Shown: positions 26,950-33,847 of the stretch, in pieces
Layout: the number at the start of each line of letters is the position of its first letter
Position numbering within the stretch: the stretch's first letter is position 1
From: Corynebacterium sp. P3-F1
GTDB taxonomy: Bacteria; Actinomycetota; Actinomycetes; Mycobacteriales; Mycobacteriaceae
DNA length: 64,000 nt
Direction of reading: 5' to 3'
Assembly (NCBI RefSeq): GCF_030503635.1
Contig: NZ_CP129965.1
Coordinates: 1,674,001 to 1,738,000, forward strand
Program-made: the position numbers and the translations under genes
The notes under the pieces: generated by a model
What the model saw: only the letters and a program-made list of their open reading frames with translations
Databases searched by the model: none
What the model was told of the DNA's origin: nothing

Positions 26950-27200
26950 GCACCTCCGGGGCTAGGCAGTACCAGCGTCACAGTCCCCACCGCTCGCCCA
27001 AACTTCGCGATGCGCACGTTCAGGTCACGGGCGCGCTCAACCACTTGCGGAACGAACGGACCGAAAATCTTGATCCGACAGGACGAATTGACGTTAAAGC
27101 GCAACAAAAAGGAACGTTCGCACCGAATTATCGGACTTGATGTGTACGATGAGGTGTCGAGTGAAGATTCCGGAACGATCGATCCGTTAGGAGAGCGCCT
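26950..27200 (+). promoter_or_regulatory. Intergenic region and promoter of hipBA
   Basis: 251 bases. The left half contains a minus-strand open stretch of about 44 codons (QVVERARDLNVRIAKFG) that looks coding-like in codon use but has no recognised family or secure start. The right half is AT-richer and contains GAACGTTC (near 27112), a TANNNT-type TACGAT at 27145-27150 preceded by TGTG, and a palindrome at 27171-27186. Confidence 0.45.
27171..27186. promoter_or_regulatory. hipB: Candidate HipB operator
   Basis: CGGAACGATCGATCCG is a 16-base palindrome with two symmetric mismatches. It lies directly before the AGGAG ribosome-binding site of hipB. HipB antitoxins bind palindromes in their own promoter, so this is the best operator candidate; that is inference from position. 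Confidence 0.45.
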
Positions 27201-27416
27201 TTGGACACTGCGGCCTTGGGCGCGTTCGTGCGTCAGCAGCGTAAGGACCGTGGGCTAACACAGCTGGATGTCGCAGAGCTCGCGGAGGTTTCGGACCGCT
27301 TCCTACGCGAGCTGGAGCATGGCAAACCATCTGCTGAGATTGGAAAAGTCATCGATGTGCTCGCGGTGCTTGGATATGATCTCGAACCCGCGGTGCACAG
27401 GGGTAGCGCATTGTGA
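27201..27416 (+). CDS. hipB: HipB-like HTH antitoxin
   Basis: 71 residues from TTG 27201, with AGGAG seven bases upstream. It is a single XRE/Cro-type helix-turn-helix (LGAFVRQQRKDRGLTQLDVA, then AEVSDRFLRELEHGKP) followed by IGKVIDVLAVLGYDLE, exactly the layout of HipB. It should bind HipA and repress the operon. The stop overlaps the hipA GTG by 4 bases (GTGA), giving translational coupling. Type II toxin-antitoxin module. Confidence 0.88.
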   Translation: MDTAALGAFVRQQRKDRGLTQLDVAELAEVSDRFLRELEHGKPSAEIGKVIDVLAVLGYDLEPAVHRGSAL

Positions 27417-28558
27417 TCGCCGCGGACGTCTACGTAGGTAATGAGCTGGTAGGTCATTTTTCCAAGCGCGGCAGCGGCTCCGTGGAGTTCGCGTACGTTG
27501 AATCAGCGGGAAGTGCTGTAGCGACGACACTACCAATCGCGGGTGGACCCTACGTTGCCGCGGGTGGCGCCCTTCCCCCGTTTTTCACCAACCTTCTCCC
27601 GGAGGGGCGTAGGCTCTCCACGTTAAAGCGATCTGTGAAGGCATCTCTGGATGATGAACTCGCGCTTCTTCTTGCCGTCGGTAGCGACACGATCGGCAAC
27701 GTGAGCGTCCTCCCGCACGGGCAGACGCCGAGTCCCACGACAGCAGCCATCGATCTCGACGGCGAACTCGATTTTTCCGCCGCCCTCGCCCGTGCCGGCA
27801 TTGCAGACCCCATTGCAGTCCCTGGTGTCCAGGACAAAGCGTCGGCACGTACCATCGCGGCACCCGTGCGAGGCCAGAGCCGTGACTACATTCTGAAAGT
27901 CTCGCCGCCGGAGTACCCGCAACTCGTAGAGAACGAAAAGGCCTGCTTCGACATTGCGAAATCCGCAGGGTACCCGCTTGCCGAGGCGCAGTTGCTTTAC
28001 GACGTCCACCAGCGCCCCGGTCTCTTGATCACCCGTTTCGACCGTGATGGCGCCACCCGTCTCCACGTTGAGGATGCGGCGCAAATCATGGGGTTGTACC
28101 CGAGCGGAAAATATGACCCCACGATGGAGGATGTTGCCTGGGCGCTCATGAGCGTCAGTTCCTCGCCCAGCCTAACGGCCCGCTCGGTTGCCTTTCAGAC
28201 GGCGTTTGCATGGCTGACCGGAAACGGCGACTTGCACGCAAAAAACATCTCCATGATCTGGCGCGGAGCGACTGTCGAGGTTGCTCCCATCTACGACATC
28301 CCCTCCACTCTCCCGTACGGCGACACCTCAATGGCTCTGTCGGTACAGGGCAGAAAGGACAACATCAGCGGCAGGATTTTCCGCGCTTTCTGTGCAGAGA
28401 TCGGGCTGCCGGAACGCGCCGTCGAACGTGTCATGGCCACGGCATTGCGCGTGACCGAAGGAGCAGCGGAGCGGATCATCTCCGCCACGGACTTCGACCC
28501 CCGGCGTGCCCGAGACCTACGGCGCGTGCTGGCAAAACGCCGCGATTTATGGGCATGA
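27413..28558 (+). CDS. hipA: HipA-like serine/threonine kinase toxin
   Basis: 381 residues from GTG 27413. It has the HipA N-terminal subdomain (LPPFFTNLLPEGRRL), the GVQDKASA phosphate-binding segment, the kinase catalytic loop NGDLHAKN and the metal-binding YDIPST equivalent of DFG. E. coli HipA phosphorylates glutamyl-tRNA synthetase and causes persistence. This protein is shorter (381 against about 440) and could act on another target. All catalytic residues I can check are present, so the toxin looks functional. Its 3' end overlaps the antisense restriction-enzyme relic. Confidence 0.9.
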   Translation: MIAADVYVGNELVGHFSKRGSGSVEFAYVESAGSAVATTLPIAGGPYVAAGGALPPFFTNLLPEGRRLSTLKRSVKASLDDELALLLAVGSDTIGNVSVLPHGQTPSPTTAAIDLDGELDFSAALARAGIADPIAVPGVQDKASARTIAAPVRGQSRDYILKVSPPEYPQLVENEKACFDIAKSAGYPLAEAQLLYDVHQRPGLLITRFDRDGATRLHVEDAAQIMGLYPSGKYDPTMEDVAWALMSVSSSPSLTARSVAFQTAFAWLTGNGDLHAKNISMIWRGATVEVAPIYDIPSTLPYGDTSMALSVQGRKDNISGRIFRAFCAEIGLPERAVERVMATALRVTEGAAERIISATDFDPRRARDLRRVLAKRRDLWA

Positions 28559-28854
28559 ATTTTTCTCACCTGCGCGCTCAATCACTTCTACGAGTTTCTG
28601 AATGCTTGTGGTGGGTTTGTAGAACTTCGCTTGGATCGCGACCCATCGTCCGTCATCTTTACGTCGTGCTACTAGGTCGATACCTGAGTCGGTGCTGCCG
28701 CCGTTATAGGGCCACTTGTCCCAGCGGTAAACCTCGTCGAACTGCGCGGAAAGCGTCGGATCCGTCTTGAAGAAGTTCACCATGAGCTTCTACCGTATTT
28801 GGCTTGGGGTTGGTTTTCCCGCAATTGGTCGAGGACTTTACCGAACGTAGACAT
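28547..28854 (-). pseudogene. 5' remnant of a PD-(D/E)XK helicase-nuclease (type ISP restriction-like)
   Basis: Reading minus from ATG 28854, MSTFGKVLDQLRENQPQAKYGRS is followed by a stop. One frame over, from 28783, LMVNFFKTDPTLSAQFDEVY, WDKWPYNGG, GIDLVARRKDDG and AIQAKFY continue, and the protein then ends after about 15 unrelated residues. The D...QAK pattern is a PD-(D/E)XK nuclease, and the layout is that of the N-terminus of large type ISP-like restriction/helicase enzymes. A small deletion shifts the frame near 28784-28790, and more than 90% of the enzyme is gone. Remnant of a lost defence gene. Confidence 0.72.
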
Positions 28855-28958
28855 GGGACCAGTATCGCTGGAAACAACACGGTTCGTATTCTTCTGACAC
28901 GCCAGTTGGGTGATAGACGCTCGGGTGAGCTTCAAGCTCAGTGGGGTTGCGACGGGGG

Positions 28959-29001
28959 TACATCACGGATCCGGAGATCTGCGCAGCAATAGCCAATCTC
29001 T
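28959..29001 (+). repeat. Direct repeat, right copy
   Basis: Second copy of the 43-base repeat described at 26471-26513 (TACATCACGGATCC, AGATCTG, AGCCAATCTCT). It lies just past the end of the ATPase gene and the start of the restriction-enzyme relic. Confidence 0.65.
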
Positions 29002-29018
29002 GACGCCTGAGCTCCGGA

Positions 29019-30152
29019 TCACTGCACCCGGATCGGGCGTTCCTCGTTGCGCAGGTAGTCCCCGAGGTAGGGCTGCGCGAACTCGAGTTTGCCGTAGCCG
29101 GCGGGAATGATCAGGTCGCGCTCGATCAGCTTCGCGCGCGAGTCTGACACCTCATTGATCTTGCGGCCGAGCGCACTGGCAATCTGGTTGATCATCACCT
29201 CGCCGTTCACTGAGTTCGCCTCAAGCGTCGCCATCGCGTCGAGGAATTCGCGCTGACGCCCGGGCACATCGCGTATGGACGGCTGGTGCACATGCAACCC
29301 CAGCATCCGCGCCGCTTCCGGCCGCGCCACCGCGACATCCGAAGCTGTGATGTTCACGTCAGCAAGGTCCCACGCCAGGTAGCCAATGAGCTGGACGAGG
29401 TACGGGTAACCCTGCGTGAACTCGGCGGCATGGTCGGCCGCGTCGGCGAAGAACTCTTTGCCGGAGTTTTTGGCGGTCTCTACGAGGTTGGATCGGGCGT
29501 CCTCAAGCGTGAGCGGGCCCAAGTCGTAGCGGCGGGCGCGGCGAAGGAATGTCGCGCCGGGAAGATCGAGGAGCCGGTTGATGCCGACGGTGAGTCCGGC
29601 CATGGCGATGGCGATCGGTGCGTCATCACGCACGAGGTCCTGGAAGGCGACCGCAACTTCGGTGAGGTCGTCGGCGTGGACGTCCTGAATCTCGTCGATG
29701 GTGATGAGCACACCGGTTCCGTCGAGAGTGTCCAGCAACTCGCGGAGCTTACTGACTAACCGCGGCGCGATGTCCGGCTCGTTCATCTTCGTGCGCACCC
29801 CGCCGATGCCGGCGACGTTGAAACCGGTGATTTTTCGTTTCGGGGTGTCTTTGAGCTGGTCGAGCGCCTCGGGAATGATCGACTCCGTGAGTAACTGCGC
29901 CATCCCCTCGCGGGCGGACAGTCGTAACACGACCCAGCCAGTCCGGCGCGCGATATCCTCGACCTCACTGAGGAGCACCGTCTTGCCGATGCCTCTCGAG
30001 CCCGACAGAATGATCGAGCGGTCCGGGTTGCCGGGGGAGCCCAGCAGCGACTTTTCAAAGTTAGTCAGCACCGTGTGCCGGCCCGCCCACACGAGGGGGC
30101 TCGCGCCGAAGGTGGGGCGGAACGGGTTAGTCGATTGCGTCAGCTCAGCCAT
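29019..30152 (-). CDS. Orphan STAND/ORC-like ATPase
   Basis: 377 residues from ATG 30152. The P-loop GSRGIGKT (about residues 52-59), a Walker B LITIDEIQD, and the sensor-like AMAGLTVGINRLL and FLRRARRYDLGPL define an AAA_16/archaeal-type ATPase. A C-terminal winged-helix part (REFLDAMATLE, IASALGRKINEVSDSRAKLIERDLI) follows. Such proteins bind DNA or act as signal-transducing NTPases, and some sit in defence or toxin loci. There is no partner gene in the same operon. Two 16-bp direct repeats lie in its promoter. The function is unknown. Confidence 0.82.
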   Translation of the reverse strand: MAELTQSTNPFRPTFGASPLVWAGRHTVLTNFEKSLLGSPGNPDRSIILSGSRGIGKTVLLSEVEDIARRTGWVVLRLSAREGMAQLLTESIIPEALDQLKDTPKRKITGFNVAGIGGVRTKMNEPDIAPRLVSKLRELLDTLDGTGVLITIDEIQDVHADDLTEVAVAFQDLVRDDAPIAIAMAGLTVGINRLLDLPGATFLRRARRYDLGPLTLEDARSNLVETAKNSGKEFFADAADHAAEFTQGYPYLVQLIGYLAWDLADVNITASDVAVARPEAARMLGLHVHQPSIRDVPGRQREFLDAMATLEANSVNGEVMINQIASALGRKINEVSDSRAKLIERDLIIPAGYGKLEFAQPYLGDYLRNEERPIRVQ

Positions 30153-30167
30153 GAGGACAGCTTAGCG

Positions 30168-30208
30168 GATTGATAGTTTGATAAGTGGGTGTGATTGATA
30201 ATTTGATA
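30168..30208 (-). promoter_or_regulatory. Twin 16-bp direct repeats in the ATPase promoter
   Basis: GATTGATAGTTTGATA (30168-30183) and GATTGATAATTTGATA (30193-30208) differ at one base and are spaced 25 bases start to start, on the same face of the helix if one turn is about 10.5 bp with some twist. Each contains two TTGATA hexamers. They lie 15-56 bases before the ATPase ATG, where RNA polymerase or a repressor would bind. Confidence 0.6.
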
Positions 30209-30310
30209 CTTTCCCCATCCTGGCCGGCCTCTCCGCCGCAAACCGAGGACTAAAGGCGAGGCCGTCGGCGATTACCTCTGTCCTTCTCGAGCGACAGTAC
30301 CCTCGAACGT

Positions 30311-30649
30311 ATGACTACCCTTGCATCGTCAACTGCATTCGCGCCGGGCCTCATGGTCCGTGTGCGCGATGAGCTCTGGCTCATTACGCACGTGACCCAG
30401 TCTGTGGACGGTTACCTGCTCAAAGTGCGTGGACTGTCGGATTACGTGCGTAACACAACGGCGAGTTTCTACACGGCGATCGACGATGTAGAGGTGTTCG
30501 ACCCCGCCAAGGTCGAGGTAGTACCGGACCACTCGCCGTGCTACCGGACTACGCGGCTGTGGTTGGAGACGACACTGCGCCAAACTCCGGTCCCGCTGTG
30601 CCAAGCGGAGCTCTCCGTCGCGGAGTCGAAGTGCTGGGCCTGGAGGTAG
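30311..30649 (+). pseudogene. N-terminal remnant of an SNF2-type defence helicase
   Basis: 112 codons from ATG 30311. Residues 10-105 (FAPGLMVRVRDELWLITHV, VRNTTASFYTAIDDVEVFDP, RLWLETTLRQTPVPLCQAELSVAE) match the N-terminal region of large SNF2/DEAD helicases found in defence islands, as I recall them. The homology stops at about base 30618, before any helicase motif, and the reading runs into unrelated sequence and a stop. So only about a tenth of the protein is left. It is divergent from the ATPase gene. Confidence 0.65.
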
Positions 30650-30767
30650 TTCATGATCCAAACGGTGGGGATGGTGCCGGGGAATTTACCGGAGGTGTCC
30701 CAGATGTAGGTGGCTTGGAGCTTCATCAACTCGGTGAAGCGTTCGTCGGTCTTGGCGAAAGTTTAAA
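30612..30767 (-). pseudogene. Antisense fragment of an unidentified gene
   Basis: On the minus strand, codons TFAKTDERFTELMKLQ, YIWDTSGKFPGTIPTVWIM and NYLQAQHFDSATE look strongly coding (codon choice, no low-complexity), but they begin right after a stop and run into the antisense of the helicase remnant. I do not recognise the family. It marks a junction where two foreign gene pieces were joined head to head. Confidence 0.45.
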
Positions 30768-30835
30768 TTCATCTGCGGGCTTGATATGTAGACCGCTCGG
30801 TTATTTGGGTGATCTGTGGGAATGTGGTGCCACAC

Positions 30836-30874
30836 GCAAAACCCCAGGAACTCCGCAGTGCGGAGTCCCTGGGG
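30836..30874. repeat. Repeated palindrome, copy 1 (terminator-like)
   Basis: The 32 bases 30836-30867 recur at 34324-34355 with one mismatch. They contain the perfect palindrome ACTCCGCAGTGCGGAGT. Here CCCCAGG (30842-30848) and CCTGGGG (30868-30874) lengthen it into a 33-base hairpin followed by TCTTGTT, so this copy can also terminate the small membrane-protein transcript or end the relic region. Confidence 0.7.
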
Positions 30875-30902
30875 TCTTGTTGGTTGGGAGGCTCGGGGTT
30901 GG

Positions 30903-31181
30903 CTAGAGGACGACGAAGGCGACGACGCAGGCGATGATCAGCGCTGCCGAGATGAGCGCTAGCGTGAGCAGGTTCTTGCGGTCTTTCGGTTGGGCGGCGA
31001 AGCGGCTCACGGTGTAGATCGCGGCCAGCAAGGCGAGGAACTTCAGGCCGTATGCCCAGTAGGGGACGTGCTCGTCACTGAACAGGGCTGGGTCGAGGGT
31101 GAAGATAGCTGCGATAACGATGGACAGAAGCCAGCTCATACCGGTTCGCTCCTGGGCTGATTGAGGTTTAGGAGTAGTCAT
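30903..31181 (-). CDS. Small three-helix membrane protein
   Basis: 92 residues from ATG 31181. After a short hydrophilic start (PKPQSAQERTG) come three membrane helices (WLLSIVIAAIFTLDPALF, YGLKFLALLAAIYTVSRF, LLTLALISAALIIACVVAFV) joined by a basic QPKDRKN loop. I recognise no family. It begins one base after the stop of the secreted-protein gene, so the two are co-transcribed and probably co-translated. Confidence 0.7.
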   Translation of the reverse strand: MTTPKPQSAQERTGMSWLLSIVIAAIFTLDPALFSDEHVPYWAYGLKFLALLAAIYTVSRFAAQPKDRKNLLTLALISAALIIACVVAFVVL

Positions 31182-31182
31182 A

Positions 31183-31716
31183 TCAGCAGCTCGCAGCCGT
31201 CACTAGACCGGAACCAACGGTGTGGCACCCCGTGGCCACCGCACCTTGGACGAGAGGAGACCCGGGCGAGGACGCGACGGTGGCGGGCAAGCACACTAGA
31301 CCGTCCCAGGCACCTTGGATACCCCACTTGACCCACTTGTTGTTCGTGCAACCACGGAAAGCGATGCCGGACTGGACGGCGAAGACTTCATTGTTCTCCT
31401 CGTCCAGCCAGAGGGTCATGTTGTCGGGGAGCTCGGGTGCGACGCTGATGAGCGTGTCGCCCTCTTCGTCGACGACGCTGACCGTGTCGCCCTCAAGTTC
31501 GAGCTTGTCGCCGCGCTCGAGGGAGAACTCCAGGCCGTTGGCGTTGGGGATAGTCGCCACTTTTCGGGCGTTCTCGCCCGGCTTGCCAAAGAGCATGGCG
31601 TTGGAATTTGCTTGGGACGACTGGTGCTGGATGGGTACCGCATTGGCCGCCGGCAAAGCAGCGGGGAATGCGATCGCGGCGGCCAGTGCAGCCACGCTGA
31701 GACGACGAAGGTGCAT
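31183..31716 (-). CDS. Secreted protein with four cysteines, unknown function
   Basis: 177 residues from ATG 31716. A Sec signal peptide (LRRLSVAALAAAIAFPAALP, cleavage near ANA-VP) leads to an acidic beta-rich region (residues 50-115) and a C-terminal segment with Cys in FRGCTN, LVCLPA, TGCHTV and the final residue. The pattern GIQGAWDGLVCLPATVASSPG followed by GAVATGC is reminiscent of corynebacterial secreted DUF8020-type proteins, but I would not assign it. It is the first gene of a two-gene unit with the small membrane protein. Function unknown. Confidence 0.72.
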   Translation of the reverse strand: MHLRRLSVAALAAAIAFPAALPAANAVPIQHQSSQANSNAMLFGKPGENARKVATIPNANGLEFSLERGDKLELEGDTVSVVDEEGDTLISVAPELPDNMTLWLDEENNEVFAVQSGIAFRGCTNNKWVKWGIQGAWDGLVCLPATVASSPGSPLVQGAVATGCHTVGSGLVTAASC

Positions 31717-31880
31717 GGTTTCTCCTGTGGTCCGAGTGGATGGAACACAGGGGACGTTACCCCCGCCGATGGGGGAGTGTTCGCCGTAACCGCAGGTGAG
31801 GAACTCAAGTGCTGGGATTGGGTACCTTCGTGCACACCCGGGGGCGGGGCAGGGGCGGGAGCGCTCGTTCGTCCGGGCGG

Positions 31881-32216
31881 CTAGTCCATCTGAAGGACTG
31901 TGCGCAGTTCGGCGAACGGTGCGGGGCAGACCTCGTGGGTGACTGTTTTTCCGTGCCGGGTCTTGTGGAGGAGGCCGGCTTCGGTCAGCTTCTTCAGGTG
32001 GTGGGAAACTGTGGGCTGGCTCAACCCGGACTGGTTGGCCAGCTCGGAGACGCTGATGGGGCCGGAGCCGTCCTCGGCGAGTTGGGAGAGTAGCCGGAGG
32101 CGCGCCGGGTCCGCCAGCACTTTGAAGAGTGCTGCGTAGTGTGCGGCTTCGTCCTCCGACAGCAGTCCCGCGCCCAGGGAGCAGCAGTCTGTTGGGGGAG
32201 TGTGCGTGTCCGTCAT
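31881..32216 (-). CDS. arsR: ArsR/SmtB-family arsenic-responsive repressor
   Basis: 111 residues from ATG 32216, divergent from acr3. It has a winged helix with recognition helix VSELANQSGLSQPTVSHHL and the metalloregulator motif around LADPARLRLL. The As(III) site of C. glutamicum ArsR uses two adjacent N-terminal Cys plus one from the partner chain (from memory). Here Cys11-Cys12 are present, but no Cys lies near residue 50; the only other one is Cys97 in EVCPAP. It should release the 26-bp palindrome upstream when arsenite or antimonite binds. Confidence 0.9.
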   Translation of the reverse strand: MTDTHTPPTDCCSLGAGLLSEDEAAHYAALFKVLADPARLRLLSQLAEDGSGPISVSELANQSGLSQPTVSHHLKKLTEAGLLHKTRHGKTVTHEVCPAPFAELRTVLQMD

Positions 32217-32246
32217 GTTCTCTACCTTCTCATATTGACAGGAGTG

Positions 32247-32288
32247 AATACGAAACATACTGTTCGTATTGATGAGCATCAATACGAA
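32247..32288. promoter_or_regulatory. arsR-acr3 operator/promoter
   Basis: TTCGTATTGATG (32263-32274) and CATCAATACGAA (32277-32288) form a perfect 12-2-12 palindrome, with the TTGATG/CATCAA core usual for ArsR sites. A third half-site, AATACGAA (32247-32254), forms an additional 8-8-8 inverted repeat with 32263-32270. The array fills the space between the arsR and acr3 starts. Confidence 0.85.
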
Positions 32289-32297
32289 AGGTGACGC

Positions 32298-33392
32298 ATG
32301 ACTACGCAGGCGCCCGCCCGTATGTCGTTCCTCGACCGCTTCCTGCCGGTGTGGATCATCCTCGCCATGGCGCTGGGGCTGGGGCTCGGCAACTGGTTCC
32401 CCGGTTTGAGCGGCTCCCTGCAGGGCATGGAGGTCGGCGGGATCTCCCTTCCCATTGCGCTGGGCCTGCTGGTGATGATGTACCCGCCGCTGGCGAAGGT
32501 GCGGTACGACAAGACGAAAGAGATCACCACTGATAAACGGCTCATGGCGGTCTCGATCATCCTCAACTGGATCGTCGGACCGGCCGTGATGTTCGCACTG
32601 GCCTGGATTTTCCTTGCCTACGAGCCGGAGCTGCGCACCGGCCTGATCATCGTGGGGTTGGCCCGCTGCATCGCCATGGTGCTCGTGTGGTCGGACCTCT
32701 CCTGCGCGGACCGTGAAGCAACCGCGGTGCTCGTGGCCATCAACTCGGTCTTCCAGGTGCTCATGTTCGGCGTGCTGGGCTGGTTCTATCTGCAGATCCT
32801 CCCGAACTGGCTGGGGCTGTCCACCACATCGGTGAACTTCTCCTTTTGGGCGATCGTGACGTCCGTGCTGGTCTTCCTGGGCATCCCGCTGCTAGCTGGC
32901 GTGCTCTCCCGCATCATCGGGGAGCGGACCAAGGGGCGGAGTTGGTACGAGGAGACATTCCTGCCGGCGATCTCCCCGTTGGCGCTGGTCGGCCTGCTGT
33001 ACACGATCGTCCTGCTGTTCTCCCTCCAGGGCGAGCAGATCATTGCCCGCCCGTGGACGGTCGCGAGGGTGGCGGTGCCGCTGCTGATCTACTTCGTGGG
33101 CATGTTCGCGCTGGGCCTCATCGTGTCCAAGGCATCGGGTATGGGCTACGCGCAGTCGGCTTCGGTGGCGTTCACCGCGGCGGGCAACAACTTCGAGCTG
33201 GCCATCGCCGTGGCCATCGGCACCTTCGGTGCGGAGTCGATGCAGGCGCTCGCCGGCACGATCGGGCCGCTCATTGAAATCCCGGTGCTGGTCAGCCTCG
33301 TCTACGCCATGCGGGGTCTTGGCCCGAAGCTCTTCCCCGGCGACCCGACTCTGCCAGAGCGGCAACCGGTCGCGGCAGGCGCAACGGCATAG
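32298..33392 (+). CDS. acr3: Acr3-type arsenite efflux carrier
   Basis: 364 residues from ATG 32298, with AAAGGTGA upstream. It has ten membrane helices, and the start after a short tail (FLDRFLPVWIILAMALGLGLG) is typical of ACR3. The two functional residues known in C. glutamicum Acr3 (Cys129 and Glu305, from memory) align with Cys124 (GLARCIAMVLVW) and Glu300 (AGNNFELAIAV). It exports As(III) from the cytoplasm using the proton gradient. It is first in the acr3-arsC operon, controlled by the divergent ArsR. Confidence 0.95.
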   Translation: MTTQAPARMSFLDRFLPVWIILAMALGLGLGNWFPGLSGSLQGMEVGGISLPIALGLLVMMYPPLAKVRYDKTKEITTDKRLMAVSIILNWIVGPAVMFALAWIFLAYEPELRTGLIIVGLARCIAMVLVWSDLSCADREATAVLVAINSVFQVLMFGVLGWFYLQILPNWLGLSTTSVNFSFWAIVTSVLVFLGIPLLAGVLSRIIGERTKGRSWYEETFLPAISPLALVGLLYTIVLLFSLQGEQIIARPWTVARVAVPLLIYFVGMFALGLIVSKASGMGYAQSASVAFTAAGNNFELAIAVAIGTFGAESMQALAGTIGPLIEIPVLVSLVYAMRGLGPKLFPGDPTLPERQPVAAGATA

Positions 33393-33401
33393 AAAGGAAG
33401 C

Positions 33402-33824
33402 ATGATGTCACCTACTCCTAAGATCCTGTTCGTCTGCGTCCGCAACGCAGGGAAATCCCAAATGGCCGCCGCGTTGGCGGAAAAGCACGCGGGGGAGAGG
33501 CTTGACATCCACTCTGCCGGCACTGAACCGGGAACGTCGATCAACGCTGAGTCGGTGGCCTCGCTGGCGGAAATCGGCGCTGACATGTCCGATGGGCACC
33601 CGAAAGCGATTGACCCGGAGATCCTCCGCACCGCGGACCGCGTCGTGGTCATCGGTGAGGAGGCGCAGTTGGACCTGCCCGAGGACGCCCGCGGGACGAT
33701 GGAGCGGTGGGTGACGGATGAGCCGTCGATACGCGGAATTGAGGGCATGGAGCGGATGCGGCTGGTCCGCGACGACATAGACGCGAAGGTGCGTGGACTG
33801 ATCGCTGACGTGCTCGGGGAGTGA
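33402..33824 (+). CDS. arsC: Arsenate reductase, LMW-phosphatase fold (mycothiol-dependent type)
   Basis: 140 residues from ATG 33402 or 33405, nine bases after acr3. The P-loop is [15 protein letters not shown], with Cys12 as nucleophile. Lys, not Arg, occupies the end of the CX5R motif, as in C. glutamicum ArsC1/2, which form a mycothiol adduct resolved by mycoredoxin. Asp-rich [18 protein letters not shown] supplies the acid residue and a signature shared with these corynebacterial enzymes. It converts arsenate to arsenite for export by Acr3. Confidence 0.92.
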   Translation: MMSPTPKILFVCVRNAGKSQMAAALAEKHAGERLDIHSAGTEPGTSINAESVASLAEIGADMSDGHPKAIDPEILRTADRVVVIGEEAQLDLPEDARGTMERWVTDEPSIRGIEGMERMRLVRDDIDAKVRGLIADVLGE

Positions 33825-33847
33825 CGGAAGTGCCCGTCAGCGGTCCG

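Noticed and set aside
26946..27100. Small minus-strand gene of about 44-50 codons after DUF2200
   Set aside because: Codon use looks coding, but there is no secure start, ribosome-binding site or recognised family; left as a note in the intergenic entry.
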